Positions 24,488 to 51,820 of a stretch of 64,000 bases of DNA are shown here, piece after piece. Within the stretch, counting starts at the first letter, position 1. Each line of letters begins with the position of its first letter. Source of the stretch: Piscicola geometra (taxonomy: Eukaryota > Annelida > Clitellata > Hirudinida > Piscicolidae); contig OX030961.1 of the NCBI GenBank assembly GCA_943735955.1, positions 6,144,420-6,208,419 of the forward strand, read 5' to 3'. The notes beneath the pieces were generated by a model that had not been told where the DNA came from, did not search any database, and saw only the letters and a list, made by a program, of their open reading frames with translations. Both the position numbers and the translations under genes were made by a program.

Positions 24488-26440
24488 TTATTTCTTTACG
24501 GTCTCTTCCAGTTTCGGAGTGAACTGATCCCAGAAGGTACACTGCTTCTCCCTCAATTTACTCTCAATGGCTTTCTTTCCTTCCTCTTTGCCCCTTTGGT
24601 TCAAAAATTGCTGGTTCAGTTCCAAATATTTTTGCTGATTTTTATCATATCTAGGCCATTGTGGGTAGGTTCCTTCTTTGGAGTGTGGAGTTCTGTGTAT
24701 TTAGAATTTTTTATATTTTATTAATAATTTAATTATTGAATAATAGGGAGGCAGATTTAAGACTTAAAAAAATTACAACTATTAAATTTTTTTAGTTATA
24801 GTCTAAATAAAATAATGTGAAAAAAATTTCACAAGTAGGAGCTTTTCTCACGAGGTTTTGGCGAAGTCGCTCCAGAACTTGACGATTTGTTGACTCATTA
24901 GGATGTCTTCATCGGTGAAACTCGCAAGTTTGCCATACTTGAGTACGCTTGCAAAGGTGTAGAGCAGCTCTGATGCATGAGGAACTCCCAATATTTCAGG
25001 AAACAAACCGTTGGTTAAGCGCTGTGTGAACAAATAACTGAAAGTCTTTACTTCGTCTTTGACTGAATACAATTCAAGAAACTTATTCATGGAACAAATG
25101 AAGCCGGAATCTGTAACAGCATTGTTGATGGCGTTGAAGTTGAAGGGAAGAACGTCCTTGTATTGCTCGGGAGGTGAGTATTGGGCTGTAATCTTAGCGA
25201 AGTCCTCGGTCGTCATTGCAGCTGGAAAGCGTGGATAAAAGTAAAACGATTGGCGCATGGCTGTAAAAAAGTCAGTTTGAGTCATATGAGGGTTTGCTGG
25301 GTTGAGGTAATCAGCGAGCGAGAAAGCTAGGAAGAAAGTAGCCTCGTCTTTATTCGATCCAGCCAATACGGGTCGCTGGGTGAATTTTTTTGATGAAAGA
25401 AGATTCTCAGGCGTGTCCTTCAGGTATTTCCCGTCAACAGTTGGAACAAACGAGAACTGCAAAAGACCTTGGACAACTTCTTGACTAGTTGTTATTTCAT
25501 CAATCGTTTTTCCTCGCAGGCACGCTACTATTTCTTCAACAGTTCCTTGTTCACATTCTAACTTCTTGGCTAAGTCTGTGGATCGCCTGATAGATTCTGC
25601 ATTGGAAATCACAGCCCAAGGGTTGAGAGGAGTGCCACTCTGTAGGATGGCCTGCTGAAACTTGTGGTTGGTGGCCTCGGACAAAAGATGCAGACCAACA
25701 CTCACGGCTCCAGCACTCTCTCCAAATATCGTCACGTTGTGTCTATTGCCACCGAACTTTCCTATGTTTGCACGAACCCATTTGAAAGCTTCATTCTGAT
25801 CTAACAGACCAATGTTCGTATCGATTGAATCGGTTTTCAAATTCAAAAAGCCGAGAGCTCCAAGACGGTAGTTCATGGAAACAACGATGGTGTTGGTGGC
25901 GGCGGCTAGGTACCTGCCGTCATACACGTCCAAAGTGGATGAGCCCATGTAGAAGCCCCCTCCGTGGATCCACGTCATCACCGCAAGTCCTGCACCTTCT
26001 GCGACTTCTTTTTGGACCTCTTCTAGTGTTTTTGGCAAAAATACGTTCAAATACAAGCAATCTTCACTAACTTCATCGACAGTCCATTTTTCCAGCCCTG
26101 GAGTTACCGCAACCACTTGAGGGCATGATTTCGGTTCTTTTGTAGCATCTTTGACATCGGTCCAGGCTTCAGTGGCTACAGCTCTTTTGAATCTGAGATC
26201 TCCTACTGGAGGCTTAGCATACGGAATTCCGAAGAAACTATCGACCGTGACTCCTGGCATCGTGAAAAGAGTATCTCTTCTTCCTTGAACTTTTCCAGAC
26301 ACGGTCTCCACAATGGGTCCTTCAGTGGTCAGCATGAGACCTGTTTCCGTGAAGCCACATCTCACACTCTGGATGCTGACGCCGAGGAAAACTGTAAAAA
26401 GTGAGAAACTTTTCATTGAAAAATAAAAATAAATATTCAT
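24488..26440 (-). CDS. Secreted type-B carboxylesterase
   Basis: A serine esterase of the COesterase (alpha/beta hydrolase) family that hydrolyses carboxylic esters. Exon 1 is 26440-24852 and exon 2 is 24692-24488, joined by a GTGAGA donor and an ACACAG acceptor in matching phase, giving 597 residues, normal for the family. A signal peptide is present; Met9 (MKSFSLFTVFLG...) is the more likely start. Visible motifs: oxyanion hole HGGGF near residue 169, EDCLYLNVF near 136, nucleophile elbow GESAG with Ser242, acidic member in SNKDEATFF near 370, and His in GVPHASEL near 488. The triad is therefore intact. Exon 2 carries the usual C-terminal WP-x-Y...KYLEL segment. With only one intron it is compact compared with its neighbours. 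Its substrate (juvenile-hormone type, digestive, detoxifying or venom) cannot be told. Confidence 0.93.
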
Positions 26441-26879
26441 GGTGCTTTTATAATATAAATAATCGTTTATTATCTATCTATTTTATCATTATTTCTTTTC
26501 AAACCGAGTAACATACGGATAAAGACGGTGGTGACTTGCTTCAACATCGTTGCTCTGGCTCTGAAAGATCGATTCTGACACCTCAGCAAGTTGATGATGT
26601 GTAGAACAGGTTTTTTTATTTACTTAAGAAATGTGTTAACTTTATTTAAATCTACATCACTTTATATAAATATAATTTTATTTTTTTAAATTAATTATTT
26701 AAAAATTTATATTAAGTTATTATAATATTTAAAATAAATTAATAAAAATTTAAATAAATTTTAAAAAGCTAACTAGAGAAAGCTAAGAAGATAATACGCA
26801 CAACACCTGTTCTTTCAACATAAAACTTGATATCAGTGAAAGTTACAGTGTATTCATAACGCTCTTTTCTTAAATTTTG

Positions 26880-28099
26880 TTTAAAACTAGAGACCGACCG
26901 AAATTCGGTTCGGTTTCGGCGCCGAAATTGCCAATTTTCTTAGTTTCGGTCTTTTTTCGGTTTCGGCCGAATCTAATCTTACAATTTCGGCAATTTTTCG
27001 GTTTCGGCCGAAAATAATTTTGTAATTTCGGCTCAATTTCGGTTTCGGCCGAAATGGATCTCATATTTACCGAAAAACCGAAATTTTTATTTATTTATGT
27101 AGTTTAAGTTCGGATTCGATTCTCTATTAGATATCTATTAGTTATCGTGGTTGATTGATTTATGGGTGTCATCAGACTAATTATTCGAATAACATATACA
27201 TATTTTGGCAGCCGCTCAAATAAATTTGTGGAATAAACGGTTTTGGGTATAATATATTAAAATTTTAGAATCTAAAGTCTAAATAAAAATTAAATTTAAT
27301 TAATTAGAATGTTTTTAGTGCAAATGTTGGTTGTTTTGAATCTGTCGAGAATGGCCGCAGCAGACCAAGATGGCCGCAGGGAATCAAAGCGCTCAAGGAG
27401 AAAGGATAAAGGAGAAAGCTTTCCATAGCAGCAGCAGTACCAGCGTTGGCAAAGACTTCTCCTTCACCCTCTTTCGCAGCCTCGGCACCAGTGGCAAGAC
27501 AGAAAATTGAGAAGAATGATGATTGTGTTTTGAGGATGATGTGGTTATGATTCTGCTGTGGTATGAGTGTTGGTATTGTGGTGATGAAAGAATTTTTTAT
27601 TTATGGTGATAGTGATTTTTTGGCGGTGATTGTCATGGTGGGGTGGGTGAGGTTGGATTATTGAGGTTGATCGTGTGTTTATATATATATTTTAATTTAT
27701 ATATATACATATATTGGTAGTGTTAATGGTCTAAAAACCGTTTTATTTAACAAATTTATTTGAAGAGCGCCTTTGTTCACTTAGTAAAGGGCGCTATACA
27801 AATCATTAGTGATTGATTGATTGATTGATTGATACAAGCATCTGAAACAACAATCATGTATTTGAAATTTAAGTAATTGGCATACATTCAATGAAGATAT
27901 TTAACAAAACTTTTTTTAAGCAAATTCTATTTCTTAAAACATTTGTTTAAAAAATGCTATTGTCAAAAGTATGTATCTGTATATCCTCAATCGAACTCGA
28001 ATTATTAAGTTTGGGTTCGATTCTCATCTCTATTAGATATCTATTAGATGTGATGGAAAAGTTAAATGCATCTTTGGCAATGATCCAGATTTATTAGAG

Positions 28100-28198
<99 letters not shown>

Positions 28199-28697
28199 AA
28201 CACACACATTATTCGAATAAGATATACAAGCATGTGGAATTCTAGATATCCATGCTTCGAAATATAAGTCGAAAGAACGAGAAGATTTGGCTTCGAATAA
28301 TTAATTCAAAAATAAATTGTGAGAATGTCGTTGAATCTTATTTGGAAGTTTTTTACAAAATGTCAGTCTGACCAAAGCAAAGCCTGACAACATCAATAAA
28401 TTTGTGTTGAAAAACTTTTATTTTTGGCTTAAAATATACGCTTGTTTGGATTTACTTATTAAACTGGCATTGTCATCGTTAAATACTATTTTTTCATTTT
28501 TAATAAAAGTTGGAAAAAATTTCGGTTTCGGCTTCGGTTTCGGCCAAAAATCTGATTACAATTTCGGTTTCGGCCGAAAATTGATATTCAATTTCGGCTT
28601 AATTTCGGTTTCGGTCGAAAATGGGATTTTAATTTCGGCCTAATTACGGTTTCGGCCGAAATAAAAATATCTGTTTCGATCGGTCTCTATTTAAAAC
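26880..28697. mobile_element. hAT-like non-autonomous DNA transposon with target-site duplication
   Basis: The element spans 26888-28689 (1802 bp) and is flanked by perfect 8 bp direct repeats TTTAAAAC at 26880-26887 and 28690-28697. Terminal inverted repeats TAGAGACCGACCGAAA and (reverse complement) TAGAGACCGATCGAAA match at 15 of 16 bases. Both ends are rich in subterminal TTTCGGTTTCGGCCGAAA motifs (26890-27065 and 28515-28680). An 8 bp duplication and short TIRs with subterminal repeats are hallmarks of hAT elements. No transposase frame is present, so it would depend on an autonomous relative. The interior holds a partial direct duplication (27107-27230 and 28009-28245), a CA microsatellite and a GCGC-tail motif. 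Confidence 0.85.
28102..28208. repeat. (CA)n microsatellite inside the hAT-like element
   Basis: About 50 CA dinucleotides, interrupted once by CATACA. Confidence 0.97.
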
Positions 28698-29371
28698 TAT
28701 TTTTAAACCCTCAATAGAATATATATATATTTTTTTTACCCCCCTACCCCTTGTCCACTTTGACTTAACCCTCCCCTCCCCCCCCTAGCTGGGGACGTCC
28801 AAAACATATAATTAACCGAACTTAAATCAATGAATATTTTGGGGAAATTTACAACAATATAAAGAGTATGTGTTTACAAATATTTGTTTAGAAATTCCAA
28901 TTATTTTCGGAAAAAATTCTAATGAAATAATAACTGTTCAAAATCATTTAGTAAATCAGTGTAATAAAAATGTTATAGAAAATTATCCACCATCGTTCAA
29001 TCAACAAAAAATTCTAATTTTTAGGAATTGTTATTTGAGATTTTATTGTATTTGACAAATCAAACTATAACAACATATTTAAACAATAATATTCAAGTGT
29101 ATTAATTATTATTGAACTTTACGTTTCTAAATATAACCTGTTTGTGAAAGATTGTTTGGGTTTGCATCCCAACTCTTTTGTCATTAAACTAGAAGTATTT
29201 TGCAGTAAATTCATGCAAAACTACTGCACTCAAAATACACTACGATATGGATATCCACTTTGTCATAAACCCCCTTCCCCCCTTGTCCATTTTAGTCCAC
29301 TTTTTGCTGAACCCCTTCTCCCCTCCTTTGTGTGGACTTCTTTTATGGATGTTCCCTTAATTTATTCATAG
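28698..29371. other. AT-rich spacer with a repeated C-rich motif
   Basis: A motif of a C-run followed by CCTTGTCCA(C/T)TTT occurs at about 28740 and 29275, in the same orientation and about 530 bp apart. These may be edges of a decayed repeat. No coding exon is seen. Confidence 0.4.
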
Positions 29372-29573
29372 CATTAAACTCCTCCTACTATAATTGATTG
29401 ACATCTGAATAATCTAGTTAAACCCCTTTTTAAAAGCAAAATTATTAATCGCATTTTGTTAAATAATTATTTTTTTTAAAGATTTATTAAGAAAACATTT
29501 TTTAGAAGGATAATAATAACCGCATTTTGTACAAGAATAATGATAGAAATTGAAAAGTGGGAGGAGTTTAATG
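29372..29573. mobile_element. Short MITE-like element with inverted termini
   Basis: Perfect 14 bp inverted termini, CATTAAACTCCTCC at 29372-29385 and GGAGGAGTTTAATG at 29560-29573, extendable to 17 bp with one mismatch. They enclose 202 bp of AT-rich DNA with an internal direct repeat CGCATTTTGT (29451 and 29521). No clear target-site duplication was found, so superfamily is open. Confidence 0.4.
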
Positions 29574-29747
29574 ACTGGATATAAAGCTGTGCTTACAAAA
29601 CAATTTTACCAAAAAAAATTTCCATTAACATCTCTTTTTGAAGACTTTTTATCCTTAAGACTTTTTATCCTACTTGTTGTTTGTAGGATATCTATGAGTT
29701 TTGCTATCATGCTTTGAGGGATAAATAGCGAAGTCCAGTATATATGG

Positions 29748-30000
29748 GGAGCGGGGATGGCTTAGATGTTAGACGTCAAACTTGCAACTTAAAGGTCGCC
29801 AGTTCGAATCCCTAATAAGTAACCGTGAACTATTACATACCTAGTGTATATGATGCGGTGTTTACGACGTATGCGTTGAGAGATGTGTACGTCGTGTGGA
29901 TTGGCGCCTCTCACGCATAAGAACCATGGTTCTCAGAACCATTGTAACATGGCCTGCGTCTGTCAGGCTGTGAATAATATAGACCATAAAAATAAGAAAA
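29748..30000 (+). mobile_element. tRNA-derived SINE
   Basis: The head carries RNA polymerase III promoter boxes: A box TGGCTTAGATG at 29758-29768, matching TRGYNNARNNG exactly, and B box AGTTCGAATCC at 29801-29811, one mismatch from GGTTCGANTCC. The 32 bp between them is tRNA-like. A unique body of about 170 bp and an A-rich tail (AAAAATAAGAAAAAATAT) follow. It is not an intact tRNA gene because the arms do not fold into a full cloverleaf. Right edge approximate. Confidence 0.65.
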
Positions 30001-30271
30001 AATATATTTAAATATGTATATGGTTGGGGGATTTCGAAGAATACCACCCAAAAGTATCCACAACTGATCTATAGATACTATAATATAGTAGTTATATCTA
30101 TGGTAAGAAATAATTGGATACTTTAAATGAAAATATGAATTATCCTTTTACATTCTATTTACTTTTAGTTTTAAGCGTTTGAAAAAAATATATTTAATCT
30201 TGTTAAATTTACGATGAAAATCAAATAATTCTATTTTGTAAATAAAAATAATTGATAACTAAATTAAATAA

Positions 30272-31477
30272 ATGAATTTGAAAGCGGAAAATTTGAACAA
30301 ATATTTGATAGAAAAAGTATTAATATTTATATAAGACTTATATAAATATTATTACTTTTTCTATCAAATATTTTTATGACAATTAAATCACTAATATTTA
30401 GAATTAAAACAATAATAAAAATATAATTTCAGCTTCCAGATGAGGTTTTTTATATACCAAACTACCTTAGTAAGCAAGATGAGGAAGATTTACTAGGTAA
30501 TATCTACTCAACTTCTGAAGCAAAATGGACCCAACTTTCTAAAAGAAGACTACAAAACTGGGGTTTGCTTTAAACATAATTTTGATAATTATAATTTAAA
30601 TATATATATATTTTTAAAAACTGCATTAAATAAGTTATTTTCTCTATACCATTAGTATAGTATTTATTAGTAATATATTTATCCTTCAAGGGGGAATTCC
30701 ACACAAAAAAGGAATGATTGCAGAAAATATTCCTCGAGTTGGTTAAGTTTTTTATTAATTTTTCAATCCATCTGCACTACTTTTTCTTCAAAAACCTTCT
30801 ACAGTGGCTGGGCAGACACTGTGAAGGCCTCAAAGATATTTTCAATGGCACTTCACCAAACCACGTTCTAATCAACGAGTATAAACCTGGCCAAGGCATC
30901 ATGGTGTGTACTTTAATCATTTACAAACTCAATTCATCATTCTATTTATTTTATTTTATTTTAGTTTAGTTTTTTCCATCACCCCATCATCACTACACAG
31001 CCACACAAAGACGGTCCACTGTACTTTCCAACAGTAGGCATCATCTCACTGCAAGGAAACTGCCTGATGCACTTCTACAAAGCACTGCACAGCCCTGCTG
31101 CTACTGCTGCTGTTTGTGAGTGCGGAAAAGAAAGCTCTGTCGATGGAAAGCAGGACGAAAAGAATTCTGAGGCCGTTGATAATGTCGACGAAAACTCGGC
31201 GTTTAGATTTGAGGGGGAAAAGATGAGTTTGGAGGAGAGGGAGTTGGGCGCTTTATATCTTGAAAGACGAAGTCTGCTGGTTTTCCGAGCAGGCATGTAT
31301 GAAACGCATCTGCACGGCATTAAGGAGTGCATGGAGGACGAAATGGACGAGAAAGTCGCCAATAGGAAGGAAGGACATGCGTCACTGATTGAAAGAAGCT
31401 CCACCAGAGTTTCTTTGACGATTCGAGTCGTGCCAAAAACTTTAAAAGCTTCTAGAATTTTTGGAAAAATTAAATAA
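30272..31477 (+). CDS. ALKBH6: AlkB homologue 6, Fe(II)/2-oxoglutarate dioxygenase
   Basis: Exons 30272-30316, 30433-30562, 30691-30737, 30805-30903 and 31001-31477, all phases consistent, 265 residues. Family landmarks in order: VFYIPNYLSKQDEEDLL, WTQLSKRRLQNWGG, ENIPRWLGRH, NHVLINEYKPGQGIM, then PHKDGPLYFPTV with the HxD iron ligands spanning the last junction. The distal His is in HLHGIKE and the 2-oxoglutarate Arg in TRVSLTIRVV. The 15-residue first exon matches the short N-terminus of the family. The insert between the jelly-roll strands (about residues 120-165) is longer and more acidic than in vertebrates. Members bind nucleic acids in nucleus and cytoplasm; the physiological substrate is unsettled. 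It is convergent with the pseudokinase, with stop codons 87 bp apart. Confidence 0.93.
30299..30373. repeat. Near-perfect palindrome covering the ALKBH6 exon 1 donor
   Basis: Arms of about 37 bp: 30299-30335 (AAATATTTGATAGAAAAAGT...) and 30337-30373 (its reverse complement with one extra base), with almost no loop. The exon 1/intron 1 boundary at 30316/30317 lies in the left arm. Confidence 0.85.
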
Positions 31478-31564
31478 ATTTGAAAACTCTTTTTTTTTCC
31501 AAAAATCCGTAAATAAATCACTTTAAGATTTTTTTTCTAAAAACGATGGATGGTTATTTCGATT

Positions 31565-33553
31565 TTATTCGATTGATTTTCTGGCTCTTTCCATGGGACT
31601 TTTCTCTTCCGCCTTGTCTTTCCGCGTACTCACCCTGTGGTAGTCGTCGTCCAAGGAACTGCTTGAGAACTCTGGAGTGGTGTCGATCTCCTGCCACACA
31701 CTGATCGGACACGTTCCATTCGGCTGCAGGTGGTCGTTTGGGCAAAATATTGTTTAAATAATCTTTATTATATACACATAACTGAATAATATAATTCAAT
31801 TAGCGAAATCATTTTAGAATATTCAAGTGTTAATGTGTTGTGTTGTTGGGCGTTGTGAAGGGTGAGTTTGTACTTGAATGAACATCATGTAGGGAGACTT
31901 CATCTGCTTGACTGCCAGTTTCGGCCAGTCTATGCTCTGTACATGTGCATGTATTTATCGTATGATTTTATTCCTATTTTTTTGTATTTATTTTATTTTT
32001 ATTTTTATGAAAAAAAATATTTTAAAACTATATGGTTGAAAATTCTAACTTTAAAAAAATCGTGTTTCTTCAGGCTGCTTAAGAACTTTCCTTGGTCATT
32101 GAGGGGAGTGTGCTTGCATTCGAACAACTGAAATGGACAAATGAACCCCTTTATAAATAATCCAACTGTGCAAAGATGAAGGGCATCACAGCGGCATTGG
32201 CACACTCACAGCCTTCAGAAAGAGTTTGGCGTTTTTGCTGATCTTCGGACGCGCTTCAATGTCGGTGATTTTGGGAACTTGATTCAACTTCTGTATGAAA
32301 AACATAAAATACGCAAAAACTTTTATAACGTGAATTTCAAGTAGGGATTCTAGAAGGGTGTAAAGAAGTTAACTCGAAAGAACTTAGAATTTCAGGTAAA
32401 CATCATCAAGCAACCTCCTTAGTGAGCAGCTCCCAGACACAACGACCAAAGTCCTCGACATCGACGAGTTTGTTGTTGATGACGGAGACTCGAGTGCCGT
32501 AGAGCGAGTTCGATGAGCAGACGCTGAAGCCGTAGTCGATCAGGCGCACGTAGCCCTGCTCGTCCAGGTTGAGGTTGCGCAAGCCTATGTCTCTGCAGTC
32601 GGCGGGTGCTGGTGCTTGCAATAATAGTTATTATAATTATAATTGGCATTTTTATATAGCACCCGAACACGCAATGAAGCGCTTTCAATTATTGTTGGGA
32701 TTTTTCTTTCGTATAACTTCTTGGTTGATCCAGATCAAATGGTATTTCGAAGTTAAGCAATGAGTAAGACTTTCGATGAAGTTTGAAAGGAGATAGAAGA
32801 GAAGTAAGAAACCGGTGGTAGATGTTGACGGAGTGGAGAGCTTCCATCGCCAGCAGGATGCACGCTGCGAAGAAAGCAACTTTGTCTTCGGAGAAGTTTT
32901 TGAATAGCTCCATGTAGGCTTCCAACGACGTTCCTGGCAGGTATTCCATCACGAAACACACGTACGACTAGTGCAAGTGGACAATGGAAAGAGAATGTTT
33001 TGGTTTAGATTTTATCTGATTCTTGAAATGATATGAGAAAATATTTACGTTTATTTGAAGAAAATCGTAAGATTTTATGAGGAATGGAGAGTTTATTTCA
33101 TTTATTTTTTGCATCACGCTTTTCTCATTTGTTATCTCGTCCATGTTTTCGCTAGTGATTTTCACGACTTTCATTGCAAATTTGTTGTTGCCTTTATGTA
33201 CCATTAAAACCTGGAAAATTACTGAAATAATTATGACTATTCAATCATTTAAATAATGTGAGATTTAATGAATAGAACTATTGAAAACTTATTTTTTTCA
33301 CCTTACTACGAGCTCCAAAACCAATAACTTTGGAAACTCTGTAGTCACCAATGAATAGTCTGAAATCTTTCAATGAAATCTTCTCAAGTTCTTTCGAGTT
33401 GACTTCTTTATATTCTTCCAGTATCCTGTCATCCAAATGTAGTATTTCTACAGAGTGGTCTTTTTCAGCTGGAACCTTTTTACCTTGTTCTTTTTTAACA
33501 GAGTTTTTCCCAGTTTTTTGTTTCTTTTTCTTTGGTAAACTGGTTTTCTTCAT
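31565..33553 (-). CDS. AGC-family (PKA/PKG-like) pseudokinase
   Basis: Eight exons on the minus strand, 33553-33302, 33210-33049, 32967-32813, 32592-32415, 32290-32210, 32127-32050, 31936-31874 and 31723-31565. All phases agree, giving 375 residues, close to PKA catalytic subunits. A Lys-rich N-terminus of about 55 residues precedes the kinase fold. Kept: glycine loop GFGARS (about 78), FAMK Lys98, alpha-C Glu in NEKSVM, hinge VMEYLPGTSLEAY, HRD Asp191, Asn196 and metal-binding Asp209 (as DYG). Lost: the catalytic-loop Lys (HRDIGLRN; Gly at 193 where PKA has Lys), and the whole APE/P+1 segment, since GTRVSVINNK runs directly into VDVEDFGRCVWELL. The AGC C-tail is recognisable (HDFF-SIDW, then TTPEFSSSSLDDDY). 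Likely nucleotide-binding but poorly catalytic; scaffold or allosteric roles are inference. Shares a short divergent interval with ZFC3H1. Confidence 0.8.
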
Positions 33554-33920
33554 TTTATTGAATAGTTTTTTAAAATAAAAAGTATAGTTATATTTTATTA
33601 TTGATCATTTCTTTTAATAAACATATTGACGTACTTAATAATTAAACTTTTGATTATTATTTGTAAAATTTATATATTTTATAATGATTTACATGCATTC
33701 GAAGATAAATCTTTGAAATATCTAAAGAATTATTTTACATTTAAAAATCTATTATTTTCGTGCGTACTACATTTTGTTTTTGACTACTTTTAATGTTTGT
33801 AAAAGTTCAAAAAAGCTGTTTTTTTCAATCTAGCAATTACTAATTAATTAATTAAAATCTATAAAACGCTTTAATTAAAATATTTATGACCAGTTTGTGA
33901 AAGTTTGAACTAATTAAACA
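33554..33920. promoter_or_regulatory. Divergent promoter interval, pseudokinase / ZFC3H1
   Basis: The two start codons face away from each other across 367 bp of AT-rich DNA, so the promoters of both genes and their 5' UTRs must share this space unless unseen 5' exons exist. No clear TATA or other element is recognisable. Confidence 0.45.
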
Positions 33921-50510
<16,590 letters not shown>

Positions 50511-50559
50511 CGAGTGCTGTGTGCTTGTGTGTGTGTGTCTATGTGTGTGTGTGTGTGTT

Positions 50560-50658
<99 letters not shown>

Positions 50659-50680
50659 ATGTGTGTCTATGTGTGTGTGT

Positions 50681-50726
<46 letters not shown>

Positions 50727-51820
50727 GTATGATTATTTGTTTGTGTTTGTGTACTCGAATTGTATTAAAGAGTTTGGGTGTGCGTGTGAGTGTACGTGAT
50801 GAGAAAGGATCGGGCGGTGGGACGATCAAGCAGGCTTATTGGCAGGATTAACTCTTTAGAGGTCTTTCAATTACCTTGGCAATTAGGTATTTAATAGGTG
50901 TGCAAGTGTCTGGTGATGGGGTCATATAGGAAGGTCAGGGAGCTAGCCTGCACAAAGTGCCTTCTCACGTTCAGTTATTTAATGAAAGCACTTTAAAAGT
51001 AACTTATAAACTGAATAATTTATTTGTTTAATTTAAAGTTTGCTTTCATTTTTCCATCTTTTTTGTTGAATAAATCTTTTGAAATGACATTGTTTCATTT
51101 ATTGAGCCTGAAGGAATTCTCCTTTGAAAAGAGACATTACTCAGAGATTATTCAGAAGTAAAATAGCGAAGATAAATTACATTTATAATACGAGAGAATA
51201 TTTCGTTGAAACATAAGTTGTGCAAATAGCTAGCTAAAGCCAAAGCCAAAATGTGTTCGAATGAGACTTTCTGAGCCTTAAGTGATGAGTGTTCACTGAT
51301 AACTGCAGCTGGCGACTGCAGCAACTTTAGAGTTTTTGAATATATTATAATTTCAAAACTGAACTAAAAACAAAACTTTAAAAGTAAAAACAGCAAAACA
51401 TATTATTAACGTAATTACATTATTATATCACGTTATAATGATAAATTTAAAACCCATATTTAAGGCATTTCATTGATTTCCAAGCGTTATAAAGAGAAAT
51501 AAATGAAAAGTTAATGGAGGTATGACAAATAGAGAAGTGTGTCCCAAACTTGGACTCGAATAAAGAGTTGGAGTGCGGATATTGCTAGAGGGTAAATCAG
51601 CGAGCTTGAAAATGAAAAATACAGAAGCTGGAAAGACCTAACATTTCTGGAATTCAATAACGCTATAACCTAAAACAACATTCCATAACAAGAACCATCC
51701 ATAAATAACAGATGATTATAGTAAAAGACTGAAACGCTACAAGACACCTAATGTTTCAGATAAACACTCTTCCCGCTAACATCACAATACCACACCGGGA
51801 TGCCACCGCGCCTCACTCGC
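50511..51820. other. Convergent intergenic region, ZFC3H1 / MAN1B1
   Basis: Holds a GT microsatellite (50520-50730) in the ZFC3H1 3' UTR and a candidate polyadenylation signal (AATAAA at about 51069). The remaining AT-rich DNA belongs to the 3' flanks of both genes. No exon seen. Confidence 0.55.
50520..50730. repeat. (GT)n microsatellite in the ZFC3H1 3' UTR
   Basis: About 100 GT dinucleotides with TAT/TTT/TCT interruptions, starting ten bases after the stop codon. Confidence 0.95.

Noticed and set aside
26870..27064. 64-residue frame rich in Arg/Pro/Lys and Asn
   Set aside because: Translation of the TTTCGGTTTCGGCC subterminal repeats of the hAT-like element.
29758..29830. Functional tRNA gene
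   Set aside because: Polymerase III boxes are present but the acceptor and anticodon arms do not form, and a SINE body follows.
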